Notes: generated by a model not told the origin, from the letters alone. 64,000 bases of DNA from CAIWHR01 sp963709525 (GCA_963709525.1 CAVPXB010000014.1:124001-188000), one strand, 5' to 3'; shown: positions 28,396 through 37,127, counted from the first letter of the stretch. A program made the numbers and translations.

Positions 28396-28453
28396 CCTTC
28401 GAAGCTCCTTCGATTGACTCAGGGCGTGCCCTTCGACAAGCTCAGGGCGAACG
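28396..28453. repeat. Tandem CTTCGA...CTCAGGGCG intergenic repeat units
   Basis: Two related units lie in the 142-nt convergent gap after prmB: a degenerate one (CCTTCGAAGCTCCTTCGA then CTCAGGGCG, about 28396-28425) and a canonical one (CCCTTCGACAAGCTCAGGG then CGAACG, 28429-28453). From memory, TTCGACAAGCTCAGG is a frequent intergenic motif across many proteobacteria; I cannot check its copy number here. Confidence 0.55.
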
Positions 28454-28482
28454 TTTCAATCAAATTCATTCCGGATCGACAG

Positions 28483-29994
28483 TCAGGTCAGGGCGAAGAA
28501 CTCGCGAATCCTGCGCACCAGATCCTCGGCCCGCGAGAGCGCATGCCGGGAGCGGGCGTTGGCATCGAGCGCCAGCAGCGTGGCATCGTTTTGCGCCTGC
28601 CGGCTCTCCAGCACGCGCGAAAGCTCGACCGCGAGTTCCGGCCGCGCCGAAAGGACCGTGTCGAACCCCTGCTTGTCGAGCCGGTAGCACAGCACGTCGC
28701 CGGCCGCCAGGACCGTGGCGCGCCGTGGCGCGCCCAGCAACAGTCCCATCTCGCCGAAATAGCCCGGCGCCGCGAGCGACGCCAGCTTGTTCCGCCGCCC
28801 GGTGGCCGCATCGTCGTCGAAGACGTCCACGCTCCCGCGGCAAAGGATGAACAGCGAATCGGCAGCGGCGCCCTGACGGAAGATCAGATCGCCGCCGGCG
28901 TAAGGACAGGCCGCAAGCCCGCTCGCCAGCGCGTCGCGCTCGGCGGGCGTGAGCGCACGGAAGAGATCGCTGACCTCGATCGCTGCCAGACGCCGCGCGT
29001 GCTCGCGGGCGTTGGCCCCGGGGCGCTCGTCACGCCGCATTTCGACCACGCGCCGAGGGAACGGGATGCCCATGCCCTCGCGGGTGAGCGCCGCGAAGAG
29101 ATGCAGCCTGACCTGTGACTCGGTCCGCCATTCGTGCTGTGGATCGAGGATGTAGAAGACGACCGCGTAGTCGATACCGCTATCGCCGAAGCCCGTGCAG
29201 ATGCAGGTGGGCTTGGGATCAGCGGCAATGTTGTCGATTTCCGCGCTGGCAAACGCGGCCTCGACCCGCGGAACCACGTGCGACGGTGCCAGTTCGAACT
29301 CGAGCTGGAAGCGCACGTTCTTGCGCCACGGCGCCCCCTCCTCTCCCCGCCGCCCGAGCACGGTGATCCGGTTCTTCATCAGCGCTGCGTTGGGGATGAC
29401 GACGGTTTCGTTGTTGGTCGTCGCCAGCGCGAGGCAACGCCAGCGGATGCTGACCACCTGTCCCGTCACGTCGTCGACCTTCACCCAATCGCCGATCCGG
29501 CACGTGCGCTCGAGCTGCAGTGCGAGGCCGCCCCATAGGTTGCCCAGCGTTTCCTGCGCGGAAAAGGCAATCGCTCCGGTCAACACTGCCGAGGTGGTGG
29601 CAATGCCGACCAGATTGACGCCCACCGCATTGAGCCGGAACATCGCGTAGGCGATCAGCGCCAGGGCGATGACGACATCGCCGAGGATGCGCGGCACTGC
29701 GAGCCTCGCCAGCGCCACCTGGAAGACGAAGTAGGTCGCGGCGCGAACGACGCCAAAGGCGATCAGCGCAAGCATCGCTTCGCGCAGCAGCATCCCCAGC
29801 GTCTCGGACTGGAAATGCGGTTCGAAGCGCTGCAGCAGATAGATGCCCAATGCCCCGAGCGCCGCCATGGCGGCCATCGGCAGGATGCCCTTGCGGCGCG
29901 CCGGCGCTGCCATCCGGCTCAGCAGGACCAACAGCAATCCGCATCCCGCAAAGAGGGCGGCATCCGCCAGCAAAGCGTTTTCGATGAGTTTCAT
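28483..29994 (-). CDS. Mechanosensitive channel (MscS family) with cyclic nucleotide-binding domain
   Basis: A 503-residue protein with about five membrane helices in residues 8-185, including the MscS pore-lining segment AFSAQETLGNLWGGLALQ. The beta domain follows (RIGDWVKVDDVTGQVVSI), then the alpha-beta domain, and a C-terminal cNMP-binding fold (about 355-470: FRQGAAADSLFILCRGSVD, then GEMGLLLGAPRRAT). Such fusions gate ion flow by ligand as well as tension. The Glu-Arg signature of the phosphate-binding cassette is present as GEMGLLLGAPRRA. It is last in the MoxR cluster, 44 nt after the VWA gene, and probably cotranscribed with it. Confidence 0.88.
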   Translation of the reverse strand: MKLIENALLADAALFAGCGLLLVLLSRMAAPARRKGILPMAAMAALGALGIYLLQRFEPHFQSETLGMLLREAMLALIAFGVVRAATYFVFQVALARLAVPRILGDVVIALALIAYAMFRLNAVGVNLVGIATTSAVLTGAIAFSAQETLGNLWGGLALQLERTCRIGDWVKVDDVTGQVVSIRWRCLALATTNNETVVIPNAALMKNRITVLGRRGEEGAPWRKNVRFQLEFELAPSHVVPRVEAAFASAEIDNIAADPKPTCICTGFGDSGIDYAVVFYILDPQHEWRTESQVRLHLFAALTREGMGIPFPRRVVEMRRDERPGANAREHARRLAAIEVSDLFRALTPAERDALASGLAACPYAGGDLIFRQGAAADSLFILCRGSVDVFDDDAATGRRNKLASLAAPGYFGEMGLLLGAPRRATVLAAGDVLCYRLDKQGFDTVLSARPELAVELSRVLESRQAQNDATLLALDANARSRHALSRAEDLVRRIREFFALT

Positions 29995-30038
29995 CTGCTG
30001 GGTGTTCCCCTGAAAAGCTCGCTGGTAGCGTTGTAGCG

Positions 30039-31070
30039 CTACAGGATCCGGTTGAACCACCACAGCGACAGCGTTGCCGACAGCAACGCCAGCAATGCCG
30101 CCACGCCCGCAACAATGGCGCTGATCTCGGTTTCGCGGCGTTCGAACATGAGCCGCGTGGTCAGCGTCTCGTAAATCTGCTTGAGATCCGCTGCCGTGGC
30201 GGCCTGAAAGTACTCGCCGCGCGTCAAGGTGGCGATCGACTTCAGCGCCGCCTCGTCCAGGCGCACGCGCATCGACCAGCCGTCGATCGAAAGCGTCTCC
30301 CCGGCCGGCGTCCCGATGCCCACCGTGTAGACGCGCACGCCGCGCTCGGCGGCAATCTTCGCCGCCGCCGTCACATCGGGGCCGGTGGTCGATTGCCCGT
30401 CGGAAAGCAGCACGATGACGGCACTCCCGTGCGAGCCTGGTTCGACGGGCTTTTCCGCGGGCTGGTCCGGCACACGCGGCTTTTGCTGCGCGTCGCCCCG
30501 GCGCAGGTCGCCCGCGCGCAGGTCGACGTCGAGATCGGGGAAGATGGCCTTCAGCGCGATCAGGATGCCGCTGCCGATCGCCGTGCCCGGCTGGAGCTGG
30601 AAGCGATCGATCGCTTCCCGCACGTTGTCGCGGCTGGTCGTGGGGTACTGGACAACCGACGCCGTCGCCGCGAATGCCACCACGCCGATGCGCGTCGAGC
30701 GCGGCACCTCGGCCACGAAAGCGCGCGCCGCCTCCTGTGCCGCGGTGATCCGGTTGGGCTTCACATCGGTGGCGCGCATGCTGCCCGAGACATCCATGGC
30801 GAGGATGATGGCCTCGTGCCGCGAGGGCACCATGATGACCGCCGCGGGGCGGGCGATGGCGACGATCATCAGCGCCAGCGCAAGGAAGAGAAGCACCGGG
30901 GGCAGATTCCGACGCAGCGTCGCCGTGAACCCCGTCCCCTCCTGCACGGGCGCCAGGCCGGCGTAGCGGACCGCCGGGTTGCGCCTCCGGCGCTGAACGC
31001 GCCAGTAAACCGCCACCAGCACGGGCAGCAGCGCACACAGCCACAACAATCGCGGCCAGAGAAAGGTCAC
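30039..31070 (-). CDS. BatA-like VWA-domain membrane protein
   Basis: A 343-residue protein using GTG at 31070, which overlaps the DUF58 stop (GTGA). Layout: membrane helix about 8-24, a second at about 57-73, a von Willebrand A domain with MIDAS residues D93, S95 and S97 (DVSGSM), and a C-terminal helix (about 318-338). The domain faces the periplasm. MoxR-DUF58-VWA sets are thought to act in metal-dependent assembly or stress responses of the envelope. A Pro/Gln-rich insert at about 190-210 is not in the paralogue at 34387, which otherwise aligns without gaps through the first 98 residues. Confidence 0.85.
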   Translation of the reverse strand: MTFLWPRLLWLCALLPVLVAVYWRVQRRRRNPAVRYAGLAPVQEGTGFTATLRRNLPPVLLFLALALMIVAIARPAAVIMVPSRHEAIILAMDVSGSMRATDVKPNRITAAQEAARAFVAEVPRSTRIGVVAFAATASVVQYPTTSRDNVREAIDRFQLQPGTAIGSGILIALKAIFPDLDVDLRAGDLRRGDAQQKPRVPDQPAEKPVEPGSHGSAVIVLLSDGQSTTGPDVTAAAKIAAERGVRVYTVGIGTPAGETLSIDGWSMRVRLDEAALKSIATLTRGEYFQAATAADLKQIYETLTTRLMFERRETEISAIVAGVAALLALLSATLSLWWFNRIL

Positions 31071-32026
31071 GCGACGGTCCGCTCCGGCGGCCGCTGCCAC
31101 GACAGGTGCGCGGGCACCCCTCCCCCGGACGCGAGCTGGCTGCGGCGTCGGCGCAGGTCGGCGAAACGCAGGATGGCGTCGACCAGGTCGTCGTCGGTGG
31201 ACAGTTCGAGGCCGTCGACACCCGCTTGCGCGAGCATGCGGCGGATTTCATCCTCGCGTTGCTGCGCGAGGGCGCCGTAACGCTCGCGAAACGCCTTGTC
31301 CGCGGTATCGACGAAGAGCTGCTCGCCGGTTTCGGGATCCTCGAGCAGCACCAGCCCGATATCCGGGATCGCCGCCTCGGCAGCGTCCTGCAGCCGCACG
31401 GCGATGACCTCGTGCCGCTGCGCGAGCTGCGCCAGCGGCTTGCCCCAGCCGGGAGCGCTGATGAAGTCGGAGAGGACAAACACCAGCGACCGGCGCGGCA
31501 TCAGTGCAAAGGCGCCGCGCATGAAATCGCCGAGATCGGTGGTCGCGGCCACCGGAGACTCGGGCCGGGTCAGCAGGCGATGCAGCAGCCGCAACGCATG
31601 AATGCGTCCGCTGCGGGCCGGGATGACCGTATCGAGGCGCTCGCCGTAGAGCATGGCGCCGACGCGATTGCCGTGCCGGGTCAACAGGCGCGCAAGCACG
31701 GTGACGAATTCGGCCAATACCGCCCGCTTGTTCACGGTCTGCGATCCGAAATCCACCGACGGAGAGAGGTCGAGCAGGAACCACGCGCAGACCTCGCGCT
31801 CCTCGTTGAATTCGCGGACATACGGCGTCTGCATGCGCGCCGTGACGTTCCAGTCGATGTGCCGGACGTCGTCCTGATACTGATACTCGCGCAGGTCGGC
31901 GAGGTCGAGACCATAGCCGCGAAACAGCGTCCGGTAGTCGCCGTGCAGCGCGCCATCGAGCCGACGGATGACCGTCCACTCGAGGCGGCGCAGGACTGCC
32001 TCAGCCGTTGGTGGCGATGCGGACAT
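31067..32026 (-). CDS. DUF58 domain-containing protein
   Basis: A 319-residue protein with the DUF58 core motif DVRHIDWNVTARMQTPYVRE near residue 55 and a VWA-like fold after it (LDLSPSVDFGS). DUF58 proteins are the standard partner of MoxR AAA ATPases, probably as substrates or adaptors for periplasmic VWA partners. Its start overlaps the end of moxR by 26 nt and its stop overlaps the VWA GTG by 4 nt, so the three are translationally coupled. No catalytic activity is known. It carries no membrane segment and should be cytoplasmic. Confidence 0.88.
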   Translation of the reverse strand: MSASPPTAEAVLRRLEWTVIRRLDGALHGDYRTLFRGYGLDLADLREYQYQDDVRHIDWNVTARMQTPYVREFNEEREVCAWFLLDLSPSVDFGSQTVNKRAVLAEFVTVLARLLTRHGNRVGAMLYGERLDTVIPARSGRIHALRLLHRLLTRPESPVAATTDLGDFMRGAFALMPRRSLVFVLSDFISAPGWGKPLAQLAQRHEVIAVRLQDAAEAAIPDIGLVLLEDPETGEQLFVDTADKAFRERYGALAQQREDEIRRMLAQAGVDGLELSTDDDLVDAILRFADLRRRRSQLASGGGVPAHLSWQRPPERTVA

Positions 32027-33017
32027 GGGTCTCGAGCGGCTTGGGCGGCGCAGGAATCTGCTGCAGCACGCGGTCGATCAGCGCGTCCGCATTCTGCCCT
32101 TCGGCGAGCGCCTCGTACGACATCACCAGGCGATGGCGCATGACGTCGTGGGCGAGGTCGGTGACATCCTCGGGCAGCGCGTAGCTGCGACCGCGGAGGA
32201 AGGCGAGCGCCCGCGCGCCCTCGATCAGGTGGATCGACGCGCGCGGACTTGCGCCGAAGGTCAGGAACCGCGCGAGGTCGGGCAGCCCGCAGCGTCCGGG
32301 GTCCCGCGTGGCCGACACCAGGCGCACCGCGTACTGGATCAGCGACGGGTCGATGTAGCCGCGACGGCATTCGCGCTGCAGCGCCGCCAGTTCGTCGGTG
32401 GTGGCAACCGACAGCACCTCGTTCGCCGCACCGGTCACCCGCTCCACGATCACGTACTCCTCGGCTTCGGTGGGATAGCCGACCAGCACCTTCATCATGA
32501 AGCGGTCGACTTGCGCCTCGGGCAGCGGGTACGTGCCTTCGGTCTCGATCGGGTTCTGCGTGGCCATGACCAGGAACGGCTCGGGCACGCGATGCGTTTC
32601 GCCCGCGATCGTGACCTGGTACTCCTGCATCACCTCGAGCAGCGCGCTTTGCACCTTGGCCGGCGCGCGATTGATTTCGTCGGCGAGCAGCAGATGCGTG
32701 AAAACCGGTCCGAGCGAGGTCGTGAAATCGCCGGTCTTCTGGTTGTAGACGCGGGTGCCCACGAGGTCGGCGGGCACCAGATCGGGGGTGAACTGGATGC
32801 GCTTGAAGCTGCCGCGAATCGTGCGTGCGAGCGTCTTGACGGTCAGCGTCTTGGCCAGCCCCGGCACGCCCTCGACCAGGAGATGGCCCTGGGCGAGGAT
32901 CGCCACCAGCACCCGCTCCAGGAAATGGTCCTGCCCGACGACGACTTTCTTGACTTCGAACAGGATGCGTTCCATCAACGACGCCACGTCGTTGCGACCG
33001 GAGTTGGGCTCTGTCAT
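32001..33017 (-). CDS. MoxR family AAA+ ATPase
   Basis: A 338-residue ATPase from the ATG at 33017 (MTEPNSGRND). Walker A GVPGLAKT is at 50-57, Walker B LLLADEINRAP with D113-E114, and sensor 1 is in MATQNPIETEGTYPLPEAQ. MoxR proteins act as chaperones that mature or activate VWA-domain partners; the following DUF58 and VWA genes are the expected clients. A longer in-frame start upstream would overlap the protease gene and is unlikely. It starts 37 nt after the protease stop. Confidence 0.92.
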   Translation of the reverse strand: MTEPNSGRNDVASLMERILFEVKKVVVGQDHFLERVLVAILAQGHLLVEGVPGLAKTLTVKTLARTIRGSFKRIQFTPDLVPADLVGTRVYNQKTGDFTTSLGPVFTHLLLADEINRAPAKVQSALLEVMQEYQVTIAGETHRVPEPFLVMATQNPIETEGTYPLPEAQVDRFMMKVLVGYPTEAEEYVIVERVTGAANEVLSVATTDELAALQRECRRGYIDPSLIQYAVRLVSATRDPGRCGLPDLARFLTFGASPRASIHLIEGARALAFLRGRSYALPEDVTDLAHDVMRHRLVMSYEALAEGQNADALIDRVLQQIPAPPKPLETHVRIATNG

Positions 33018-33054
33018 GAGTGTCGTGCCTGCGTTGTGGGGAACGGAGAAAACA

Positions 33055-33987
33055 TCAGAAGGGAGCAAGTCCCGCGGCGGCGGCGGCGTTTTCGATGGGG
33101 ACTGCAAAGCCGATGCCGATGAAGGTGCGTTGCTGGCTGGGGTTGAGGATCCCGGTGACGATGCCGACAACTTCGCCCTCCGCCGTCACCAGCGGCCCCC
33201 CGGAATTGCCCGGATTGGCGGCCGCGTCGAACTGGATCAGGTTGGTGAGCAGTCGTTTGCCGCGCAGCGACTGATATTCGCGAGCGAGCCCGGAGATGAC
33301 CCCCGCCGACGCCGACGGGCCGATGCCGAACGGAAAGCCGACCGCGACGACATGATCGCCAGGCGCCAGCCCGCCCGTCGAGCGCATGGTCGCAGCCACG
33401 AGATCGTCAGGGATCTTCTTGGCCTGGATCACGGCCAGGTCGTGCTCCGGCTGCACGCCCACGACTTCGGCATCGGCTTCGAGACCATCCGCGAACACGA
33501 CGCCGATGCGGTCGGCGCCGACGACCACGTGGAGGTTGGTGAGAATCAGGCCACGGTCGACGATGACCACGCCCGAGCCGACGCCGGTCTCGGTGTTTTC
33601 CATGCCCTCGCGCCCGGCGCCGAAGCCGCGGACGCGCACCACCGAGGGCGCGATGATCGCGTAGGCCTTGGCTGCTACCGAGGGCAGCGGCGTCGTATCG
33701 AGCGTCTGCAGCACCGCGGCGTCGATGTCGTCCTGCGTGAGGGCGCGCGGCACCGGAGCGAGGCCACGCAAGGCAAGGAAGATCAGGCCCGCCAGCAGCG
33801 CGCCGGCGATGACCCACAGCACGCGCTGCCGGTGCGACACCACGCTGTGCCAGCGGCCTTGCATCGGCCCTGGCGGAGGCGTCTCAACGGGCCTGCGCTC
33901 GTCCGCAGCGGACGCGGCAGGTCCCGACCCGGCTGCCGCGCCGCCGCGGTGCCCGCGTGAACTGCTGTAGAGCGTGACTCGCTGCAT
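33055..33987 (-). CDS. Membrane-anchored trypsin-like serine protease (S1C, no PDZ)
   Basis: A 310-residue protein from the ATG at 33987. Residues 1-55 are cytoplasmic and low in complexity, a single helix lies at 56-74, and the periplasmic protease domain has the full triad: H153 (LTNLHVVV), D183 (PEHDLAVI) and S262 (NPGNSGGPL). No PDZ domain follows, unlike DegP or DegS; the protein ends right after the protease fold. Placed ahead of moxR in the same direction, it probably works in the same envelope-stress unit. An upstream in-frame ATG at 34086 would overlap a small gene and is not preferred. Confidence 0.85.
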   Translation of the reverse strand: MQRVTLYSSSRGHRGGAAAGSGPAASAADERRPVETPPPGPMQGRWHSVVSHRQRVLWVIAGALLAGLIFLALRGLAPVPRALTQDDIDAAVLQTLDTTPLPSVAAKAYAIIAPSVVRVRGFGAGREGMENTETGVGSGVVIVDRGLILTNLHVVVGADRIGVVFADGLEADAEVVGVQPEHDLAVIQAKKIPDDLVAATMRSTGGLAPGDHVVAVGFPFGIGPSASAGVISGLAREYQSLRGKRLLTNLIQFDAAANPGNSGGPLVTAEGEVVGIVTGILNPSQQRTFIGIGFAVPIENAAAAAGLAPF

Positions 33988-34063
33988 GTCGCGGCCCGTC
34001 TTCCCGAACAGTCGTTTCTTTTGCGCCAGCGCCACGCCGATCGACGGCCACTGCCGCGTCGGC

Positions 34064-34219
34064 TTAGCGACGCATGTCGTCGGCAATCCAGAACATGAAA
34101 GCGATCGCCGTGCCGCCCCAGACGCTCGCCATGAAGGGGCTCTCGGTATAGGCGAGCCACATCAAGGCATTGATGCTGGAGAGCAGGATGACCAGTAGCT
34201 TGAGTGCGCGTTCGCCCAT
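34064..34219 (-). CDS. Small membrane protein of 51 residues
   Basis: An open frame of 52 codons starts ATG at 34219 (MGERALKLLVILLSSINAL) and stops TAA at 34064. It encodes two closely spaced hydrophobic stretches (about 6-22 and 29-46) separated by TESPF, with a basic-acidic end (DDMRR). Codon choice looks like the neighbours, with G/C in most third positions. It lies 76 nt upstream of the protease gene in the same orientation and may be the first gene of the MoxR cluster. I do not recognise the family; a membrane adaptor or small regulatory peptide is possible. Confidence 0.55.
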   Translation of the reverse strand: MGERALKLLVILLSSINALMWLAYTESPFMASVWGGTAIAFMFWIADDMRR

Positions 34220-34386
34220 CCGGCTATTCTAACGACAAAGATGCGTCTGGCGAGCTTTCGGCGCCACGAATCGTCGGCGAGAGCACGACGGCGGCTTCCG
34301 ATGCTAGAGTACGTCGTCGCGCTGCCGGCCCGGGTCGGGCAAGGCGCGGCACCGGGCAAGCGAACAACGAAAAGTCGGGGAACCCG

Positions 34387-35445
34387 ATGAGTTTTCTGTG
34401 GCCTGAAGCGCTGTGGCTGTTGCTCGCCGCACCGGCGCTGGTCGCCGGCTATATCGCGCTGATGCGGCGCCGGAAGAAGCGTGCGATCCGCTTCGCCCGC
34501 CTGGATCTCGTGCGGGCGGCGACAGGCGCGTCGCAGCGCCTGCGCCGGCACCTGCCGCCGGCGCTGCTGCTGCTGGCCCTCGTCGCGCTCACCTTCGCGC
34601 TCGCGCGGCCCAGCGCCGTCGTCACCCTGCCCTCGGATCAGCGCACGATCATCCTCGCGATCGACGTCTCGCTCTCGATGCGCGCCACCGACGTCGAGCC
34701 GAACCGCATCACCGCCGCGCAGGTCGCGGCGAAAAAGTTCGTGCAGGAACAGCCGTCCGACGTGCGCATCGGCATCGTCACCTTCGCGGGCACTGCATCC
34801 GTGGTGCAGGCGCCGACCTTGAATCGGGACGATCTCGTCGCCGCCATCGATCGCTTCCAGCTCCAGCGCCAGACGGCGATCGGCAGCGGCATCATCGTTT
34901 CGCTGGCGACATTGCTTCCCGACGCCGGCATCGACCTGGAATCGATCGTTCTCGGCAGCAGGGGAAACCGCAGCGGAAGGCGCGCGGCCCCCATCGGCGA
35001 GGCGGCAAAGGCCGACCCGAAGCCCGCACTTCCGGCGGTCGCACCCGGGTCCTACACTTCCGGCGCCATCATCCTGCTCACCGACGGGCGCCGGACCACC
35101 GGACCCGACTCGCAGGAAGCCGCGCAGATGGCAGCGCAGCGCGGCGTGCGCGTCTACGCGGTCGGCTTCGGCACCGCCGAAGGCAGCAACGTCGGCATCG
35201 ACGGCATGTCGATCTTCATGCGCTTCGACGAGGAAGCGCTGAAGACGATCGCCGGCGTCACCAACGCCGAGTACTTTCACGCCGCGTCGGCCGCCGATCT
35301 GGCGAAGGTCTACGAGCGCCTCAACGCGCGCTTCGTGCTCGATCGCAAGGAGGTCGAGGTCAGCGCGTTGCTGAGCGCGGCTGCGGCCCTGGCGACGCTC
35401 GTCGCCGCGGGGCTGTCGCTGCGCTGGTTTCGCCGCGTCGGCTGA
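34387..35445 (+). CDS. Second BatA-like VWA-domain protein, divergent paralogue
   Basis: A 352-residue protein from the ATG at 34387 (MSFLWPEALW), with a GGGGAA Shine-Dalgarno 5 nt upstream. It has the same plan as the protein at 30039: helices at about 8-26 and 57-73, a VWA domain with MIDAS D93, S95, S97 (DVSLSM) and a C-terminal helix. The MIDAS is at the same residue numbers in both, and stretches such as MRATDV-PNRITAAQ are shared, so they are recent duplicates or kept under similar constraint. It is transcribed away from the MoxR cluster, from a shared 167-nt region. Function is inferred from the family only. Confidence 0.85.
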   Translation: MSFLWPEALWLLLAAPALVAGYIALMRRRKKRAIRFARLDLVRAATGASQRLRRHLPPALLLLALVALTFALARPSAVVTLPSDQRTIILAIDVSLSMRATDVEPNRITAAQVAAKKFVQEQPSDVRIGIVTFAGTASVVQAPTLNRDDLVAAIDRFQLQRQTAIGSGIIVSLATLLPDAGIDLESIVLGSRGNRSGRRAAPIGEAAKADPKPALPAVAPGSYTSGAIILLTDGRRTTGPDSQEAAQMAAQRGVRVYAVGFGTAEGSNVGIDGMSIFMRFDEEALKTIAGVTNAEYFHAASAADLAKVYERLNARFVLDRKEVEVSALLSAAAALATLVAAGLSLRWFRRVG

Positions 35446-35541
35446 ACGCCGGGGCCGTCGCGGCTGCCGTGGGTTAAAATGCGCGTTCTGCGCACGTGGC
35501 GGTCCCCTTCTGTTCAACCCATTTCGATGGAAGTCCCCAAG

Positions 35542-36309
35542 ATGAAACTGATTCAACGCCTGCTGGCCATCGCCGGCATTCTTGCCCTCGTTTCCGGCGC
35601 CGCGCTGGCGCAGGACAAGGAACTCGTCGTCGGTTCGAGCGCCACCTACCGGCCTTTCGCGTTCGAGAATCCGAACAAGGAAATCGTCGGCTACGACATC
35701 GACATGATCAAGGCCATCGCGCAAAAGGCGGGGCTCAGGATCAAGGTCGTCAACACGCCCTGGACCGGGATCTTTGCCGCGCTCAACAACGGCGACGTCG
35801 ATCTCATCATTTCCGGGGTCACGATCAACGACAAGCGTCGCCAGTCCTACGATTTCTCGGCGCCCTACTTCGAGGCGCGGCAACTGATCGCCGTGCCGAC
35901 CAACAGCACCGCCAAGGGCCTCAAGGACCTCGCCGGCAAGAAGATCGCGGTGGTCACCGCCAGCACGGGCGACGACACCGCGTCGCGCGAGTTCGGCAAG
36001 ACCAACCCCGATATCCGCCGCTTCGAGAACACGCCGACGATCATCTCCGAGCTCGCCAACGGCGGGGTCGACGCCGCGATCGGCGACAACGGCGTCATCG
36101 CCTTCCGCGTGCAGGAGCACAAGAACCTCAAGACCGTCGACGACCCCTCGTTCCCGAAGGAGTACTTCGGCATCGTCGTCAAGCAGGGCAACAAGGCGCT
36201 GCAGGACAAGATCAACGCGGGTCTCGCGGCGGTCAAGGCCGACGGCAGCTACGCGCAGATCCACAAGAAGTGGTTCCTGACCGACGCGCCCGTGCTGCCG
36301 GCCAAGTGA
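35542..36309 (+). CDS. Polar amino acid ABC transporter, substrate-binding protein
   Basis: A 255-residue periplasmic binding protein from the ATG at 35542, chosen because GGAAG sits 8 nt before it. The signal peptide is MKLIQRLLAIAGILALVSGA with cleavage near ALA-QD. The SBP family 3 fold shows FAFENPNKEIVGYDIDMIKA (contacts the ligand alpha-carboxylate) and ISGVTINDKRR with the ligand arginine. The family binds Gln, His, Arg or similar; the ligand cannot be told from sequence. The permease and ATPase follow in order. A TAAAAT hexamer 64 nt upstream may be the -10. Confidence 0.9.
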   Translation: MKLIQRLLAIAGILALVSGAALAQDKELVVGSSATYRPFAFENPNKEIVGYDIDMIKAIAQKAGLRIKVVNTPWTGIFAALNNGDVDLIISGVTINDKRRQSYDFSAPYFEARQLIAVPTNSTAKGLKDLAGKKIAVVTASTGDDTASREFGKTNPDIRRFENTPTIISELANGGVDAAIGDNGVIAFRVQEHKNLKTVDDPSFPKEYFGIVVKQGNKALQDKINAGLAAVKADGSYAQIHKKWFLTDAPVLPAK

Positions 36310-36325
36310 TCCGCTGACGGAGCCC

Positions 36326-36348
36326 GCCGGCGCGCGCGCGCGCCCGGC
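36326..36348. repeat. GC-alternating hairpin between binding protein and permease
   Basis: GCCGG (36326-36330) and CCGGC (36344-36348) flank a 13-nt alternating CG tract, so the whole element is nearly self-complementary. There is no T-run. Intercistronic hairpins at this place often stabilise the upstream binding-protein mRNA. Alternating CG is also prone to Z-DNA. Confidence 0.5.
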
Positions 36349-36359
36349 CACACGCGGCC

Positions 36360-37127
36360 ATGGAGACGGTACTCTGGTTCGGCTGGTTTCGCGCCGACAT
36401 CATTGCCGAGTACTCGGCGCTGTTCTGGCGCGGCCTGCAGATGACGATCGGCCTCACGGTCATCTGCATCCTGCAAGGCACGCTGCTCGGCCTCGCGCTG
36501 GGCCTGGCGCGTCTGGCCGAAGCGCGCCATTCTCCGGCCCGTGAACTGTGCCGCTTCGCGCTGCGCTGGCCCGCCACCGTGTACGTCAGTTTCTTTCGCG
36601 GGACGCCGCTGTTCGTCCAGATCCTGCTGATCCATTTTGCGGCGATGCCGCTGTTCATTCATCCGACCGACGGCCTCTTCATCGCCGGCGACGCTGCACG
36701 CGAGCTGAAGCAGAACTACGGCGCCTTTCTCACCGGCGTCGTGGCGCTGACGTTGAATTCCGGCGCCTACATCTCCGAGGTTTTCCGCGCCGGCATCCAG
36801 TCCATCGACCGCGGCCAGCTCGAGGCGTCCCGCTCGCTGGGCATGTCGTACTGGCGCACGATGTACCACGTGGTGCTGCCGCAGGCTTTCCGGCGCATGC
36901 TGCCGCCGCTGGGCAACAACGCGATCTCGCTGCTCAAGGATTCGTCGCTGGTGTCCGCCATCGGGCTGGCCGAACTCGCCTACGCCGCGCGAACCGTCGC
37001 CGGTGCCTATGGGCGTTACTGGGAACCCTACCTCACGATTTCGCTGATGTACTGGGTGCTCACGCTGGGCCTCGCGTACGTCGTCCGCCACCTGGAGGCG
37101 CGCTATGGGCGCGGTGATACGCGTTAA
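36360..37127 (+). CDS. Polar amino acid ABC transporter, permease
   Basis: A 255-residue HisMQ/GlnP-type permease with about five membrane helices. The EAA loop that docks the ATPase is EASRSLGMSYWRTMYHVVLP, about residues 157-176, followed by the PxxG of this family as PPLGNNAISLLKDSSL. It opens with METVLWFGWF. It starts 50 nt after the binding-protein stop, past a GC hairpin, and overlaps the ATPase start by 23 nt. It probably forms a homodimer because no second permease gene is present. Confidence 0.92.
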   Translation: METVLWFGWFRADIIAEYSALFWRGLQMTIGLTVICILQGTLLGLALGLARLAEARHSPARELCRFALRWPATVYVSFFRGTPLFVQILLIHFAAMPLFIHPTDGLFIAGDAARELKQNYGAFLTGVVALTLNSGAYISEVFRAGIQSIDRGQLEASRSLGMSYWRTMYHVVLPQAFRRMLPPLGNNAISLLKDSSLVSAIGLAELAYAARTVAGAYGRYWEPYLTISLMYWVLTLGLAYVVRHLEARYGRGDTR

